From the NCBI RefSeq assembly GCF_013375555.1, contig NZ_JABXWB010000005.1, positions 1,067,501 to 1,131,500 on the forward strand: a DNA stretch of 64,000 nt, given 5' to 3'. The notes beneath the pieces were generated by a model that saw nothing but the letters and a program-made list of their open reading frames with translations, ran no database searches and had not been told where the DNA came from. Origin of the DNA: Sphingobium sp. EM0848 (GTDB lineage Bacteria; Pseudomonadota; Alphaproteobacteria; Sphingomonadales; Sphingomonadaceae). How positions within the stretch are numbered: position 1 is the stretch's first letter; each line of letters opens with the position of its first letter. Below, in pieces: positions 54,870 through 63,156 of this stretch. The position numbers were made by a program, and so were the translations under genes.

Positions 54870-55868
54870 ATGAAACGCATCGCGCTCTGGTTGTTGTTGC
54901 TCGCGCTGCTGGCGGCAGCGGCGGCTTATTGGCTGCTGTCCGGTCGGGCGCGGGACGTGACGCTGGTGTCGGCGAGGATCGGCGAAGCGGTCGAACTGGT
55001 CTATGCCACCGGCTTTGTCGAGGCCGAACATCCGGTGTCCGTTGCCGCCCGCATGACCGCCCCTGTGCGGCAGGTGCTGGCGGGCGAAGGGGATCGCATC
55101 ATCACCGGCCAGCCGCTCATCCTGCTGGATGATGAGGAGCAGCGCCATGCGCTGCAACAGGCGCGCGCGCAGCGCCGTGTCGCCGGTCAGGACGAACGGC
55201 GCATACTTGCCCTCTATACCAGGGGCTGGGTTACCCGCGCGGCTCGTGATGCAGCGGTGGCGCAGGCGGACAGCGCGCGCGCGGCCGAGGCCAGCGCCGC
55301 AGCCCGGCTCGACCAGATGGTGGTGCGGTCGGGCATGAACGGCATCGTGTTGCGCCGCGACGTTGAACCGGGCGACCTTGCCGTGCCCAGCCGCACGCTG
55401 ATGACACTGGGCGACCCGGCTCGCATCCGCATCACTGCCACGGTCGATGAAAGGGACGTGCCGCGCATCCATCCCGGCCAGCCGGCCTTGATGTCGAGCG
55501 ATGCCTGGCCGGGCCGGGTGCTGCATGGCCATGTGCGCGAGGTCACGCCCGGCGGCGATCCCGAGCAGCGCGCCTTCCGCGCCCGGATCGTGACCGAAGA
55601 CGGAAGCGTCCTTCCCCTCGGTCTGACACTGGAGGTCAATATCGTAACGCGCCGGGCCATCCGTGCTCTGCTTGTTCCCACGACGGCGGTCGAAAGCGGT
55701 CATGTCTGGACCGTTCGCGACGGCCGCGCTCATCAGCATCCGGTGCGAACAGGCACAGCTGGCTCGCGCGACATCCAGATCCTTTCCGGGCTGTCGCGGG
55801 ACGAGAGGGTGGTCAAGGCGCCGGAGGGCAAACTCACCGAAGGCATGCGCGTGCGAGTGCTGCGATGA
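54870..55868 (+). CDS. Periplasmic adaptor of an ABC exporter (MacA/DevB/HlyD type)
   Basis: 332 residues. An N-terminal membrane anchor (IALWLLLLALLAAAAAYWLL) is followed by a lipoyl half motif (ARMTAPVRQVLAGEGDRIITGQPLILLDDEEQ), a short helical hairpin (about 90-150), the second lipoyl half (MVVRSGMNGIVLRRDVEPGDLAVPS) and the beta-barrel and membrane-proximal domains. It links an inner-membrane permease to an outer-membrane channel, which is not in the window. It is the first gene of a three-gene unit with four-base overlaps. Confidence 0.88.
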   Translation: MKRIALWLLLLALLAAAAAYWLLSGRARDVTLVSARIGEAVELVYATGFVEAEHPVSVAARMTAPVRQVLAGEGDRIITGQPLILLDDEEQRHALQQARAQRRVAGQDERRILALYTRGWVTRAARDAAVAQADSARAAEASAAARLDQMVVRSGMNGIVLRRDVEPGDLAVPSRTLMTLGDPARIRITATVDERDVPRIHPGQPALMSSDAWPGRVLHGHVREVTPGGDPEQRAFRARIVTEDGSVLPLGLTLEVNIVTRRAIRALLVPTTAVESGHVWTVRDGRAHQHPVRTGTAGSRDIQILSGLSRDERVVKAPEGKLTEGMRVRVLR

Positions 55869-57115
55869 GCGGACAGTTGCGGCAGCTGGCCGGGATCGCC
55901 GTCCGGCATCTGGCCGGGCGCAGGCGGCAGACACTGGTCGCGGTGAGTGGTGTGGCCGTTGGCGTGGGCTTCTTCCTCGCCGTGTCGGCGATGATGATCG
56001 GCAGCCAGAATGATTTCATCAAGACGCTGATCGACGCCGCGCCACATATCATCATTTCCGACGAGTTGCGCAGCCCGCCCCCACAACCGGGGATGCGGGC
56101 TTATCCCGGCGCGGCCATCGATCTGCGCCATTACAAGGTCCGCAATGAGGTACGCGGTCTCAAGGGCTGGCCCGAACTGCTGCGCGCCGTCAATGCGCAG
56201 CCGGGGGCGATCGGTTCACCCAGCCTGACCGGCGCCATCACCCTGCGCAGCGGTGGACGGGAAGAAGCGCTCACCATCATCGGCGTTGACCCGGCGGTCG
56301 AGGAAAAGGTCAGCACGATTGCGGATAAGCTGCGCACCGGGCGGCTGCGCGATCTGGAAAGCACGCAGGGCGGCATCATCATCGGCGAAGAGATGGCGCA
56401 ACGCCTTGGCCTTGGCATGGGCGACGTGGTGGGCGCGACCTCGGCGTCGGGGAAGAGCCGTTCGCTGCGGATCGTCGGCTTGTTCAAGCGTGGCCAGAGC
56501 CAGCTTGGCCCGTCAGCCGGCTATGTATTGCTTCGCGAGGCGCAGTCGTTGCTCGGCCGTCCCTTCATCATCAATCGTATCGGCGTGCATCTGGACGACC
56601 CCTATGCCGCGCAGCCCGTCGCCCGCGTGCTGGAAGCGCACTTTTCCTACAAGGCGGAAAGCTGGCAGGAGCGCTCGGCCGATTTCCTCTCGCTGCTCGT
56701 GACCCGCAACGTCATCATGTACAGCGTCGTGTCGGCGATCCTGCTGGTGGCCAGCTTCGGCATCTACACGGTCGTCTCGAACAGCGTCGCGGACAAAAGA
56801 CGCGACATTGCCATCATGCGCTCCATCGGTTTTTCCGAGCGCGATCTTCAGCTGATCTTCGTGTTCGAAGGGCTGGCGCTGGCTGTGATTGGCATCATGG
56901 TGGGATGGCTGCTGGGCTATGGTCTGATGGCGATTCTGGGATCGCTTCATTTTCCCATCGCCGGGGAAAATCAGCGCTTGCCACTCGACCGGTCGGCCCG
57001 GCAATATGCCATCGCAGCGGCCGCATCGCTCTTTTCCGGCGTGATCGCAGCCTGGCTCCCGGCACGAAAGGCCGCGCGGGTCGATCCGGTCGACATCTTG
57101 CGGGGTGCGGTATGA
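55865..57115 (+). CDS. ABC exporter permease (FtsX/MacB/DevC type)
   Basis: 416 residues. TM1 is near 25-45 (LVAVSGVAVGVGFFLAVSAMMI), followed by a large periplasmic domain of about 220 residues and three C-terminal TMs (IMYSVVSAILLVASFGIYTVV, LALAVIGIMVGWLLGYGLMAI, QYAIAAAASLFSGVIAAWL). The family segment DKRRDIAIMRSIGFSERDL is near 315. It ends ARKAARVDPVDILRGAV, the standard FtsX-domain tail. The ATG overlaps the adaptor stop. It exports a lipid-like or peptide substrate; which one cannot be told. Confidence 0.9.
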   Translation: MSGQLRQLAGIAVRHLAGRRRQTLVAVSGVAVGVGFFLAVSAMMIGSQNDFIKTLIDAAPHIIISDELRSPPPQPGMRAYPGAAIDLRHYKVRNEVRGLKGWPELLRAVNAQPGAIGSPSLTGAITLRSGGREEALTIIGVDPAVEEKVSTIADKLRTGRLRDLESTQGGIIIGEEMAQRLGLGMGDVVGATSASGKSRSLRIVGLFKRGQSQLGPSAGYVLLREAQSLLGRPFIINRIGVHLDDPYAAQPVARVLEAHFSYKAESWQERSADFLSLLVTRNVIMYSVVSAILLVASFGIYTVVSNSVADKRRDIAIMRSIGFSERDLQLIFVFEGLALAVIGIMVGWLLGYGLMAILGSLHFPIAGENQRLPLDRSARQYAIAAAASLFSGVIAAWLPARKAARVDPVDILRGAV

Positions 57116-57804
57116 GCGCGATCATGCAGGCGCAGGGGCTGTCACGCGAACTGGCCGGAACGCCCCCGGTAACACTGGTAACAGGCGTTTCGCTGATGAT
57201 CGAACCGGGCAGTTTCGTCGCCATTGTCGGGCCGTCGGGCTGCGGTAAATCCTCGCTGCTCTATCTGCTGGGGCTATTGGACCGTCCGACCGAGGGATCG
57301 GTGCTGTTTCAGGGGCGCAACATGAATCCGCTGAACGGCGATGAGCGCGCTCAGATCCGACTGGCGAGCTTTGGCTTCGTGTTCCAGTTCCATTTTCTGT
57401 TGCCCGAGTTCACCGCGCTGGAAAATGTCATGCTGCCAATGCGCAGACTGGGCCGCCTGTCGCAGGCGCAGGCGCGGGAGAAGGCGCGAGGTCTGCTGAC
57501 GGACGTCGGCCTTGGCGCGAAGATGGACAAGACGCCCAACCGTCTGTCGGGCGGCGAGCGGCAGCGCGTGGCGATTGCCCGGGCGATTGCAAACGACCCG
57601 GTATTGGTGTTGTGTGATGAGCCGACCGGTAATCTCGACAGCCAGAACAGCACCCGCGTGGTCGAAATGTTTCACACTCTCGCCCATGGTCAAGGGCGCG
57701 CGGTTGTGTGCGTGACCCATGACCCCGATATCGCCGCCGCCGCCGATGTGCAGATTTCGATGCTGGATGGCCGGATCAGCGAAACCGACATCCGGGCAAG
57801 ATGA
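57112..57804 (+). CDS. ABC exporter ATPase (LolD/MacB/DevA type)
   Basis: 230 residues. Walker A GPSGCGKSS (about 39-47), Q-loop FVFQFHFLLPEFTALENV, signature LSGGERQRVAIARA, Walker B VLVLCDEPTGNLDS and the switch His in CVTHDPDIA are all intact. The ATG overlaps the permease stop (ATGA). Adaptor, permease and ATPase in this order match DevBCA-type exporters. Confidence 0.92.
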   Translation: MSAIMQAQGLSRELAGTPPVTLVTGVSLMIEPGSFVAIVGPSGCGKSSLLYLLGLLDRPTEGSVLFQGRNMNPLNGDERAQIRLASFGFVFQFHFLLPEFTALENVMLPMRRLGRLSQAQAREKARGLLTDVGLGAKMDKTPNRLSGGERQRVAIARAIANDPVLVLCDEPTGNLDSQNSTRVVEMFHTLAHGQGRAVVCVTHDPDIAAAADVQISMLDGRISETDIRAR

Positions 57805-58023
57805 ACAGGCAATGTCGCTCGGTCTCACAAACCCGGTGAAGATGAACGCGGTCTGCCGGTGGCCTGATCTGCTCGATGATCGGACCGCTGGACTGTTTCT
57901 GGGCGGCGCGGGGGACATGGCGGCATGCGGGCCGCCATGCCGTTGCTCGCCGCTTTGGCTGCGGCCGGTGCCAGTCTGGCTGGTTCACGGTATAGGTCAG
58001 AATTTTTGCCGACCGCCTTCCCA
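57805..58023. other. Intergenic stretch, no gene seen
   Basis: About 220 bases between the convergent ATPase gene and universal stress protein fragment. GGCATGCGGGCCGCCATGCC near 57921 can fold as a hairpin. Confidence 0.35.
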
Positions 58024-58320
58024 TCAGCCGTGGGCAAGGAAGAGCGGCACGGGACTCTTGCCCAAGAGTGTGCGGGTCACGCCGCCAAATAGCGCTTTGA
58101 CGAACCGGCGATGCCCGAACCCACCCATGACGAGATAGTCGCTGTTGCGATACCTGATCTCGGCCATGAGGATATCTCCGGTCGACCGGCCATTCAGTTT
58201 TTCGAGCCGAATGAGCGCATGGACGCCATGGCGCGAAAGATAGGCGGCTGCTTCCCGGGCGCGCGTCAGGTCAAGCGCCGTCTGCAAACGGGCTTCCTGG
58301 CCTACATCCACCGCCGGCAA
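58024..58320 (-). pseudogene. Universal stress protein (UspA), C-terminal part only
   Basis: 98 codons. The end SDYLVMGGFGHRRFVKALFGGVTRTLLGKSPVPLFLAHG is the UspA nucleotide-binding motif G-x2-G-x9-G(S/T) and tail. Sphingomonad homologues are about 150 or 280 residues. Here the N-terminal half is missing and the only start is TTG 58320 without a ribosome binding site, so it is probably a truncated gene. It lies 45 bases downstream of amtB on the same strand. Confidence 0.62.
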
Positions 58321-58365
58321 AAGGGGGAGCCGGCGATAGCGGGAGGGGGGACTCTCGGAATTCGC

Positions 58366-59664
58366 TTAATCGAACTCATATGCCCTTTCACCATGAAGGC
58401 TAAGATCGAGACCGTCATGTTCCTGCTCGGCATTCACCCGCGTCGGTAGCAGCAGAGCCGCCGCACGCGCCGCAATCAGGGTCATTACCACCGACCAGAT
58501 CGCCACGATCAGGACAGCTGCTGCCTGCACGAGCAACTGAGTTGTAATGCTCAGACCAGTGGCCATCCCGGTTCCGCCAAGCGCGTTGCTGGCGAAGATC
58601 GCCACCAGGATTGAGCCCAACATTCCGCCGACGCCATGTACGGCGAACACGTCAAGGCTATCGTCAACCTTCCAGCGATGCTTCACTGTCAGCACTGCCG
58701 CAAAGCAGACGAGCGAACCCAAAATCCCGATGATGACCGCGCCAGTGGGTGAAACATATCCGGCGGCGGGCGTGATCGTCGCAAGGCCCGCGACCGCCCC
58801 CGTCACGACACCGATCGAGGTCGGCTTGCCAATCTTCAGATGCTCGGCTGCCGCCCAGGTGAGTGCCGCCGAGCAAGCTGCCAGATGCGTTGCGATGATT
58901 GCGGCGCCAGCGGACTGGTCGGCGACGAGAGCCGATCCGCCATTGAACCCGAACCAGCCTACCCACAGCATACCCGCGCCGATCATCGTCATTGCCGGAC
59001 TGTGCGGTGGGATCATCGCGTGCGGGAAGCCCTTTCTCGGCCCGATCAGGATTGCCAGCGCAAGCGCCGCCATGCCCGCAGTGGTGTGGACCACGATACC
59101 ACCTGCAAAATCACGAGCGCCGCGTTGTGCCAGCCAGCCGCCATCCCACAGCCAGTGGGCGACCGGGGCATAGACCAGCACAAGCCAGAGTCCCGAAAAA
59201 AGCATCAGCCAGCCGAATCGGACCCGCTCCGGGAATGCGCCTACGATGAGCGCCGGCGTGATGATCGCGAACGTCATCTGATAGAGCGCGAAAACATTCT
59301 CCGGCATGGTCAGACCCCGGCGGACGGCGCTGAGGCCGTTCAGCCCGATTGCGGACAGATCGCCGATGAACGGGTTATCGCCCCGGAAAACGAGACTGTA
59401 GACCAGAAGGAACCAAAGGATCGAGGCCAGCGCCGCAAGCGCGAAGCAGTGCATCAGCACTGAAAGGAAATTCTTGGCGCGAACCAGCCCACCATAGAAA
59501 AGTGCCAATCCCGGCAATGTCATGAACAGGACAAGCGCTGCGCCGACGATCAGCAGCAGCGTGTCGGCCTTGTCGATACCGCCGACGGCAGGAGCTGCCT
59601 GGGCCATGCTCGCGCAGGAGGCTGCGCAACAAATTACGCCAAGGCGATATATACCCCGCAACAT
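58366..59664 (-). CDS. amtB: Ammonium transporter (Amt/MEP family)
   Basis: 432 residues. A cleavable signal (LGVICCAASCASMAQA) is followed by 11 membrane segments. Twin pore histidines are visible in GGIVVHTTAGMAALA and DVFAVHGVGGMLGS, together with GLALFYGGLVR and WVGWFGFNGGSAL. It conducts ammonium across the inner membrane. AGGAAAGAG precedes the ATG. The usual partner glnK is not next to it. Loss of the regulatory partner or a distant locus is possible. Confidence 0.93.
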   Translation of the reverse strand: MLRGIYRLGVICCAASCASMAQAAPAVGGIDKADTLLLIVGAALVLFMTLPGLALFYGGLVRAKNFLSVLMHCFALAALASILWFLLVYSLVFRGDNPFIGDLSAIGLNGLSAVRRGLTMPENVFALYQMTFAIITPALIVGAFPERVRFGWLMLFSGLWLVLVYAPVAHWLWDGGWLAQRGARDFAGGIVVHTTAGMAALALAILIGPRKGFPHAMIPPHSPAMTMIGAGMLWVGWFGFNGGSALVADQSAGAAIIATHLAACSAALTWAAAEHLKIGKPTSIGVVTGAVAGLATITPAAGYVSPTGAVIIGILGSLVCFAAVLTVKHRWKVDDSLDVFAVHGVGGMLGSILVAIFASNALGGTGMATGLSITTQLLVQAAAVLIVAIWSVVMTLIAARAAALLLPTRVNAEQEHDGLDLSLHGERAYEFD

Positions 59665-60269
59665 AAGAACTCTTTCCTGCCACCCAACATCTCGTTCGTG
59701 CGCCAGCTAGCGTCCTGGCCCGCGGCGCGCAACGGGTAACATCCTTCGGGGTGCGGAAAAGGTGCCTTCTTCGACACAGGATATTCAGCTTCAGCGCTGC
59801 CATTCATACCAGCAAGGTGAGCGGCCCAACGGCTGGATTTGCATCACGGGCAAGGGGCCGGCGGCGATTTCAGGAACAGATGTCACCGCGACCGCCGCCT
59901 TATGGCGATCAGAATTTGACGCTCATCATCGATCCCACGCTATAGTCCGGCGTGCTTTTACTAAGGCCGCCCGAACCATCGCCGACACATCCGCGCCAAT
60001 GCCCTTGGTTGTCGCGTCTTTCTGCGCCTTGGCCATAGCCGAAACATCGGTGCACAGCCCCTGCTGGGCTTTGTCGGGCTATTGCTCGTCTGCGCCTTGG
60101 CGGCCTCGCCAGCGCAAGGGCGCTCACGGCAAAGATCGCTTTCCTCTCATCATAGACTCCCATCAAGTGACACACATGTCATGCGGCCCCAAGGAATATG
60201 AAACGTCTGACCGGGGCCCTTCTTCCCGCCTGCCGTTGAAAATCTCCAACGGTAGGGCGAAGGGCAGAC
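59665..60269. other. Gene-free stretch between amtB and the subtilase gene
   Basis: About 600 bases. A minus-strand frame near 60060-59940 reads DKAQQGLCTDVSAMAKAQKDATTKGIGADVSAMVRAAL, which is protein-like with a short internal repeat (DVSAM), but it has no start and is broken by stops. It could be the relic of a small exported protein. No RNA gene or promoter is recognised. Confidence 0.35.
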
Positions 60270-61604
60270 TCAGCGTGAAGTCATAGGGGCCAAGCCGATG
60301 ATTCCGCTGCCCAGCCCCGATTTGCCTTTTTTCGGTTTCCAGGCCGCCCCGGCCAGCTTCTGCACCGCTTGCCGGGCGCCGCGCGGATCGGGCGCCGACA
60401 GCAGTTCGGCCAGATGATGCGCGATGACCGGCGAAGCGAAGGAGGTGCCCCGCATTTCCACTGTCCGACCCGATATGCCCCGAACGGCAGTGACCGCCGG
60501 ACCGGCAAAGTCGACCCTGGATACCTGACTGGCCTCCGGCAGCAGTTGCCCCTTTGTGTCGACGCCTGTCACGGCGATCACGCCCTTCAGCGATGCCGGA
60601 TAGAGCAATCGCGCCGACGGACCATCATTACCCACAGGCGCGACAATCAGGGTGCCGCGCTTCACGAGCACGGCAATGGCGGCCGCAACCACGCCGTTAT
60701 ATGGCCCGACCATGCTGATGTTGACGACCGGGACCTGCTGTCGTGCCATCCAGCCCAGCGCCCTTACCATCAACTCGGCTGTTCCTCCGCGGCGCCCGCT
60801 GCCGAAGATATCCGCCGCAAACAGCGTTCCGGACGGGCCATTGGCCTGATCGTCCAGCGCGGGACGAGCGATGATGCTGGCGACCGCCGTACCATGGTCA
60901 TGCGGCACGATGCCGCCCGGTGCAAAGCCCTGCTGCACCATATGAATGCGCGCGCCGGTCGATGGTAGCGGGGTTGATCCGGTGTCGATCATGCCGACCC
61001 GCCAGCCAGCCGCACGGCCGGGGTTGGCATCCGGCGCACCCGACCCGCCCATGGGCCAGGCGGCGCCGGACATGGAGAAGACATGATCGGCCTCGACCAT
61101 GGAGTCGGGAGCGATATCACGCAGCCTGTCGATCATCTTCGTCAACGGCCAACCGGAGCGGGACAGGACGGCCATGGGCAGATCCAGCCCGTCCACCACA
61201 TCCCGGCTCACGACGGAAAACCCGGTTTTTTGCGCCGCCGCCAATGCCTTGTCCGACAGTCCGATCACCAGAACTTCGCCGCGAATGGCGAGCGCTCCGT
61301 TGCGGTCCAGTTCATAATCATCGGGATATTGGCGGGCGAGCGCCTCTGCCTTGTCCCGCTGGACATGCGACAGACGCTCGGACTGCGCCTGCTCCGCGCG
61401 CGCAAGCCCGTTGGCGCCGGGATCGGCCGGCCGGCCGACTCCATCCGGGCGGCCGCGATCTTCGATGGACGGAATGTGCGACATCGGCAATTCGCGCGAT
61501 GGACCGCCCCGCATCTGGGCGGATGCCATCATGATCGGGAACATCGCTCCACCGGCGGCCATGGTCCCCGCCAAGGCCAGCGCGAAAATTTTTTTTGCTT
61601 TCAT
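60270..61604 (-). CDS. Subtilisin-like serine protease (S8 family), exported
   Basis: 444 residues. Signal peptide (KKIFALALAGTMAAGGAMFPIMMASA), a propeptide-like region to about 190, then the catalytic triad: Asp in WRVGMIDTG, His in GIVPHDHGTAVASII, oxyanion region APVGNDGPSARLLYPAS and Ser in MRGTSFASPVIAHHLAEL. ATG 61604 follows GAGAGGGTGT. It is divergent from an ECF sigma gene, with a palindrome between them. The protease may be a target of the sigma factor or part of its signalling. Confidence 0.9.
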   Translation of the reverse strand: MKAKKIFALALAGTMAAGGAMFPIMMASAQMRGGPSRELPMSHIPSIEDRGRPDGVGRPADPGANGLARAEQAQSERLSHVQRDKAEALARQYPDDYELDRNGALAIRGEVLVIGLSDKALAAAQKTGFSVVSRDVVDGLDLPMAVLSRSGWPLTKMIDRLRDIAPDSMVEADHVFSMSGAAWPMGGSGAPDANPGRAAGWRVGMIDTGSTPLPSTGARIHMVQQGFAPGGIVPHDHGTAVASIIARPALDDQANGPSGTLFAADIFGSGRRGGTAELMVRALGWMARQQVPVVNISMVGPYNGVVAAAIAVLVKRGTLIVAPVGNDGPSARLLYPASLKGVIAVTGVDTKGQLLPEASQVSRVDFAGPAVTAVRGISGRTVEMRGTSFASPVIAHHLAELLSAPDPRGARQAVQKLAGAAWKPKKGKSGLGSGIIGLAPMTSR

Positions 61605-61620
61605 ACACCCTCTCGGGATT

Positions 61621-61642
61621 AAACGTCTCACCCCGGACGTTT
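61621..61642. promoter_or_regulatory. Inverted repeat in the divergent protease/sigma promoter
   Basis: AAACGTC (61621-61627) and GACGTTT (61636-61642) are exact inverted repeats with an 8-base spacer. They sit centrally between the two divergent starts and could be an operator or overlapping -35 elements for both genes. Confidence 0.45.
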
Positions 61643-61662
61643 CATCCATAGGGAAGCTTAAT

Positions 61663-62163
61663 TTGTCCGATCTGCGTAGCCAACTGATTGCGGTGCTGCC
61701 CCGCCTGCATCGCTTGGCGGGCGTGATCGTGCGCAACGGTCAGGACGGCGACGACCTGTTTCAGAAGACCGTCGCGCGGATGCTGGAGCGGGAAACCGGT
61801 TGGGAACCGGGGACTCGTCTCGATTTATGGGCGGCGCGGATCATGAAGAATATCTGGCTGGATGAACTGCGCATGCGGACGCGCTGGGCGCGGCTGGTCG
61901 AATCGATGCCTGACGCGGATCTGCTGTCCGATGGCGGTGATGTCGCGAGCGACCTTGAACGCGCTGCCGAAGACCGTCGGGTGCGTAATCTGGTGGAAGC
62001 GCTGCCGGAAGAACAGCGGCTGGCCGTCAAGCTCGTCGTCCTCAACGAACTTTCCTACTCTGAAGCCGCTGCAATCCTTGAAATACCGGAAGGCACATTG
62101 ACAAGCCGTCTCGTAAGGGGGCGCTCCGCCTTGTCACGCCTGATCGCTGAAGGCCGACCATGA
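61663..62163 (+). CDS. ECF-type RNA polymerase sigma factor
   Basis: 166 residues. Region 2 is GQDGDDLFQKTVARMLERET then GWEPGTRLDLWAARIMKNIWLDELR (about 25-70). Region 4 is ALPEEQRLAVKLVVLNELSY then SEAAAILEIPEGTLTSRLVRGRSALSRL (about 105-160). The start is TTG 61663 with AGGGAAG upstream; no ATG in this frame fits. The stop overlaps the anti-sigma start (ATGA), so the pair is coupled. Confidence 0.88.
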   Translation: MSDLRSQLIAVLPRLHRLAGVIVRNGQDGDDLFQKTVARMLERETGWEPGTRLDLWAARIMKNIWLDELRMRTRWARLVESMPDADLLSDGGDVASDLERAAEDRRVRNLVEALPEEQRLAVKLVVLNELSYSEAAAILEIPEGTLTSRLVRGRSALSRLIAEGRP

Positions 62164-62879
62164 CCGATCAAATTGAACAAGACATAGTGGCTTATCTGGA
62201 CGGCGAAATGCCGGCCGCGGCGCGGCAGGCCTTGGAGGCGCGGATACAGGCAGACCCGGTACTGGAGGCAGCGGTCGCCGACCATCGGCAGCTTTTGAGC
62301 CAATTGCAGCGAGCCTATCCGGCTGGTCCCGACAAAAGCTTTGACGATCAGGAACTTGCCGCTCTGGACTTGCTGGACTCCTCCCCTGTGATCGACCTGA
62401 GCCACGCACGCGCCGCGAAAACGGGGCAAAGAGGTTGGAGAGCGATTGCATGGGTCGCGATGGCGGCATCGCTGGTGGGCGGCATTGCGGTCGGGCGTCT
62501 GGCCTTCCGCGAACAGGGCTTCGTCACGCAACGGAACGACGAGTTGCTGGCCTCCGCCGAACTGGACAGAGCGCTTGATGCCATGCCCGATGGTGGCAAG
62601 GGTGCCGTTCGTATCGGGTTGAGCTTTCGCGGTGAGGCGGGGCTGTGCCGGACCTTCCGGCTGGACAACGGCTATGCGGGGATCGGTTGTAGGTCCGACG
62701 ATCGCTGGCAGGTTCCCGTGCTGGTCCGGTCTTCAGCCTCTTCGCCTTCTTCCCCGGACTTTGAGCTGGCTGGCGGTGATTTCCCGCCAGCGGTCATGCA
62801 GGAGGTCGATGCCCGCATCGCCGGCTCTCCGCTGACCCCCGTTCAGGTTGATGAGGCGCGCCGAAGGAACTGGCGTTGA
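62160..62879 (+). CDS. Anti-sigma factor, membrane-bound
   Basis: 239 residues. The cytoplasmic N-terminal anti-sigma helices (EQDIVAYLDGEMPAAARQALEARI) lack the His-x3-Cys-x2-Cys zinc motif. One membrane segment lies at about 99-118 (AIAWVAMAASLVGGIAVGRL), with a periplasmic C-terminal domain containing two Cys (GLCRTFRL, GIGCRSDD) that may form a disulfide. It would hold the sigma factor inactive until a periplasmic signal. Confidence 0.87.
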   Translation: MTDQIEQDIVAYLDGEMPAAARQALEARIQADPVLEAAVADHRQLLSQLQRAYPAGPDKSFDDQELAALDLLDSSPVIDLSHARAAKTGQRGWRAIAWVAMAASLVGGIAVGRLAFREQGFVTQRNDELLASAELDRALDAMPDGGKGAVRIGLSFRGEAGLCRTFRLDNGYAGIGCRSDDRWQVPVLVRSSASSPSSPDFELAGGDFPPAVMQEVDARIAGSPLTPVQVDEARRRNWR

Positions 62880-62960
62880 GCTGTGGCTGACATCCGGTTA
62901 GTCACACCGCAGGTGGGGTGTTCACACTGATGACCGATCGTCTCGACAATCTCGAAGACT

Positions 62961-63063
62961 AGAGCGGTTTGCGATCTGATCGAATCAGATCGACCGATCT
63001 ATTGCTTTGTTTCGCCGCGATTTCTTAACCGCCAGATGATGCCATCTGACTGGAAATCGCTCT
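62961..63063. repeat. Palindromic intergenic repeat (REP-like)
   Basis: Outer arms AGAGCG (62961) and CGCTCT (63058-63063) enclose two inner hairpins: GATCTGAT-CGA-ATCAGATC (62973-62991, perfect) and CAGATG/CATCTG (about 63033-63048). This layout recalls short palindromic elements repeated in sphingomonad intergenic regions. Only one full copy is in the window. Confidence 0.55.
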
Positions 63064-63156
63064 GGCTTTGCAGGCGAGGATCAGGCGATATCACCATGAT
63101 GTGAAAGCTGCCTGGCTCCATGGTTCGGCGTTTGCTGCCCAGAGCTGGCATGAACC

